Assembly: GCA_021828525.1 (NCBI GenBank)
Contig: JAJZGM010000066.1
Coordinates: forward strand, 1-6,807
DNA length: 6,807 nt
Source: Nitrospirota bacterium
GTDB lineage: Bacteria; Nitrospirota; Leptospirillia; Leptospirillales; Leptospirillaceae
Direction: 5' to 3'
In this document: piece by piece, positions 5,555-6,807 of the stretch
How positions within the stretch are numbered: position 1 is the stretch's first letter
Layout: each line of letters opens with the position of its first letter
Notes under the pieces: model-generated
What the model was told of the DNA's origin: nothing
Databases searched by the model: none
The model's input: only the letters and a program-made list of their open reading frames with translations
Made by a program: the position numbers and the translations under genes

Positions 5555-6772
5555 GTGATATTTTTGCGTGACTGGAAGGCCCTGGGAGCTAAGGAGAGGC
5601 GTATTGTCGTGGCTGCCTTTCTGGGCTGGACTCTTGATGCCTTTGATTTTTTCCTCCTGGTTTTTGTCCTGAAGGATGTCGCCCATGCCTTCTCTGTCTC
5701 CCTGACTACGGTGACTGAGGCGATTTTCCTGACCCTCGCGTCCAGGCCTCTGGGAGCCCTGTTTTTCGGAAGACTCGCAGACCGGTACGGGCGAAGACCG
5801 GTTCTGATGGCGGTCATCCTTCTCTATCCATTTTTCGGATTCCTTTCGGCGATTGCCCCGACCATCGGAGTTTTCCTGATTTTCAGGGGATTGTTCGGGA
5901 TTGCCATGGGTGGCGAGTGGGGAGCCGGTTCATCCCTGGTCATGGAGAGCATTCCGGCACAATGCAGGGGATTCGTCTCGGGCATCTTGCAGGCAGGCTA
6001 TCCTGCCGGGTACCTTCTGGCGTCTTTAGCTTTTGTCATTTTCTATCCGGTGAGCGGCTGGCGGGGGCTTCTGATGCTGGGGATCCTGCCAGCCTTCCTC
6101 GTATTCTTCATCCGGAGGAGTGTTCCTGAATCTCCTTCCTTTTCACAAAGAGAGTCCAGGGATTCACCCAATTTGTGGGCTCTCGGCCGGAAATGCTGGA
6201 AGCTCGCACTTTATGCGACAGTCTTGATGACAGCCTTCAACTTTCTTGGCCACGGGACCCAGGATCTATATCCAACCTTTCTGGAAACGACCCACCACCT
6301 TTCTCATGGAGCGGTCGGCGGGATCGCCGTGTTTTACAATATTGGAGCGATCCTTGGAGGGATCGTTCTCGGAACAATTTCGGAAAGAATCGGAAGGAGA
6401 CGGGCCATCTTTTTGGCCGCCTTGCTTGTTTTGGTGGTCCTGCCTTTTTGGGGAGGGGCCGATGGCCTGGTGTCCCTGGCTGTGGGAGCCTTTCTCATGC
6501 AGTTTGCCGTCCAGGGGGCTTGGGGGGTTGTGCCAGCCTATTTAAACGAGATTGCGCCGCCTGAAGGCAGAGGGGCTTTCCCGGGTGTCGTGTACCAGAC
6601 AGGAAACCTTTTGGCCTCTGCCAATGCGACGCTTCAGTCACTTCTGGCAAATTATCTCCATGGACGTCTCGGCATTGCCCTGATTCTTGTTGCCGGTCTT
6701 TCGGCCCTGGCGATTGCTCTCCTGATCGGTCGGGGGCCTGAAAGAAAGGGCGAACCCCTCCATTGCGAATAG
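5555..6772 (+). CDS. MFS carrier, SHS family (Jen1-like monocarboxylate:H+ symporter)
   Basis: The 405-residue product has about twelve hydrophobic segments and a polar central loop near 188-212, so it is an inner-membrane MFS carrier. TM1 contains GWTLDAFDFF (24-33). The motif A loop is GRLADRYGRR (72-81), with a second copy-like loop SERIGRRR in the C-terminal half. GIAMGGEWGAG (115-125) and RSVPESP (188-194) also fit the SHS/MHS group. NFLGHGTQDLYPT (229-241) nearly matches the Jen1 substrate-pocket signature N-x-x-[S/T]-H-x-[S/T]-Q-D-x-x-x-T, with Gly at the fourth position. Lactate or pyruvate uptake with protons is therefore the best guess; another organic acid or sialate is possible. 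The GTG at 5555 is chosen because AGGGAG (5544-5549) ends five bases before it. The in-frame GTG at 5549 overlaps that site and is unlikely. The gene follows the tRNA on the same strand but is probably expressed separately. Confidence 0.85.
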   Translation: MIFLRDWKALGAKERRIVVAAFLGWTLDAFDFFLLVFVLKDVAHAFSVSLTTVTEAIFLTLASRPLGALFFGRLADRYGRRPVLMAVILLYPFFGFLSAIAPTIGVFLIFRGLFGIAMGGEWGAGSSLVMESIPAQCRGFVSGILQAGYPAGYLLASLAFVIFYPVSGWRGLLMLGILPAFLVFFIRRSVPESPSFSQRESRDSPNLWALGRKCWKLALYATVLMTAFNFLGHGTQDLYPTFLETTHHLSHGAVGGIAVFYNIGAILGGIVLGTISERIGRRRAIFLAALLVLVVLPFWGGADGLVSLAVGAFLMQFAVQGAWGVVPAYLNEIAPPEGRGAFPGVVYQTGNLLASANATLQSLLANYLHGRLGIALILVAGLSALAIALLIGRGPERKGEPLHCE

Positions 6773-6807
6773 GCGTATGGACAGGTCAGGATTCTCAGGG
6801 TTTGTCT

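Overview
The window is an ordinary chromosomal stretch from a bacterium that probably has a Gram-negative-type, respiring physiology. Base composition looks to be in the mid-50s percent GC, start sites carry AGGAG-type ribosome binding sites, and the one tRNA gene encodes its own CCA end. A c-type cytochrome assembly gene and the oxygen-using enzyme BluB point to growth with oxygen. The long two-domain Dcd is the form best known from Alphaproteobacteria. The overall gene style also fits acidophilic Nitrospirota such as Leptospirillum. That placement is a guess; no marker gene here fixes the taxon.

Layout. Positions 1-455 (minus strand) hold the N-terminal part of a membrane protein resembling CcsA/HemX cytochrome c assembly proteins, cut by the window edge. 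Positions 456-649 form a divergent intergenic region with a candidate extended -10 promoter in each direction. From 650 to 5271 four plus-strand genes follow. First is a circularly permuted ATP-grasp-like protein of unknown substrate. After 70 bp comes kamA (lysine 2,3-aminomutase), then bluB (5,6-dimethylbenzimidazole synthase), then a long dcd (dCTP deaminase). kamA/bluB overlap by 4 bp and bluB/dcd by 13 bp, so these three are almost certainly co-transcribed and probably translationally coupled. A tRNA-Asn(GUU) gene at 5346-5421 has its own candidate promoter. The last gene (5555-6772) is an MFS carrier of the SHS (Jen1-like monocarboxylate) family.

How the genes may work together. KamA should make beta-lysine from L-lysine. 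The preceding ATP-grasp-like protein belongs to a fold that joins carboxylates to amines, so a beta-lysine conjugation step is a testable but unproven idea. BluB supplies the lower ligand of cobalamin, and Dcd feeds dUTP/dTTP synthesis. Neither has an obvious metabolic link to beta-lysine, so the cluster may be simple co-expression.

Most notable details: KamA keeps the lysine-specificity residues but lacks both halves of the known inter-subunit zinc site. BluB has Thr where the characterised enzyme has a critical Ser. The transporter shows the Jen1 substrate-pocket motif with one substitution. No mobile element, CRISPR array or defence system is visible.
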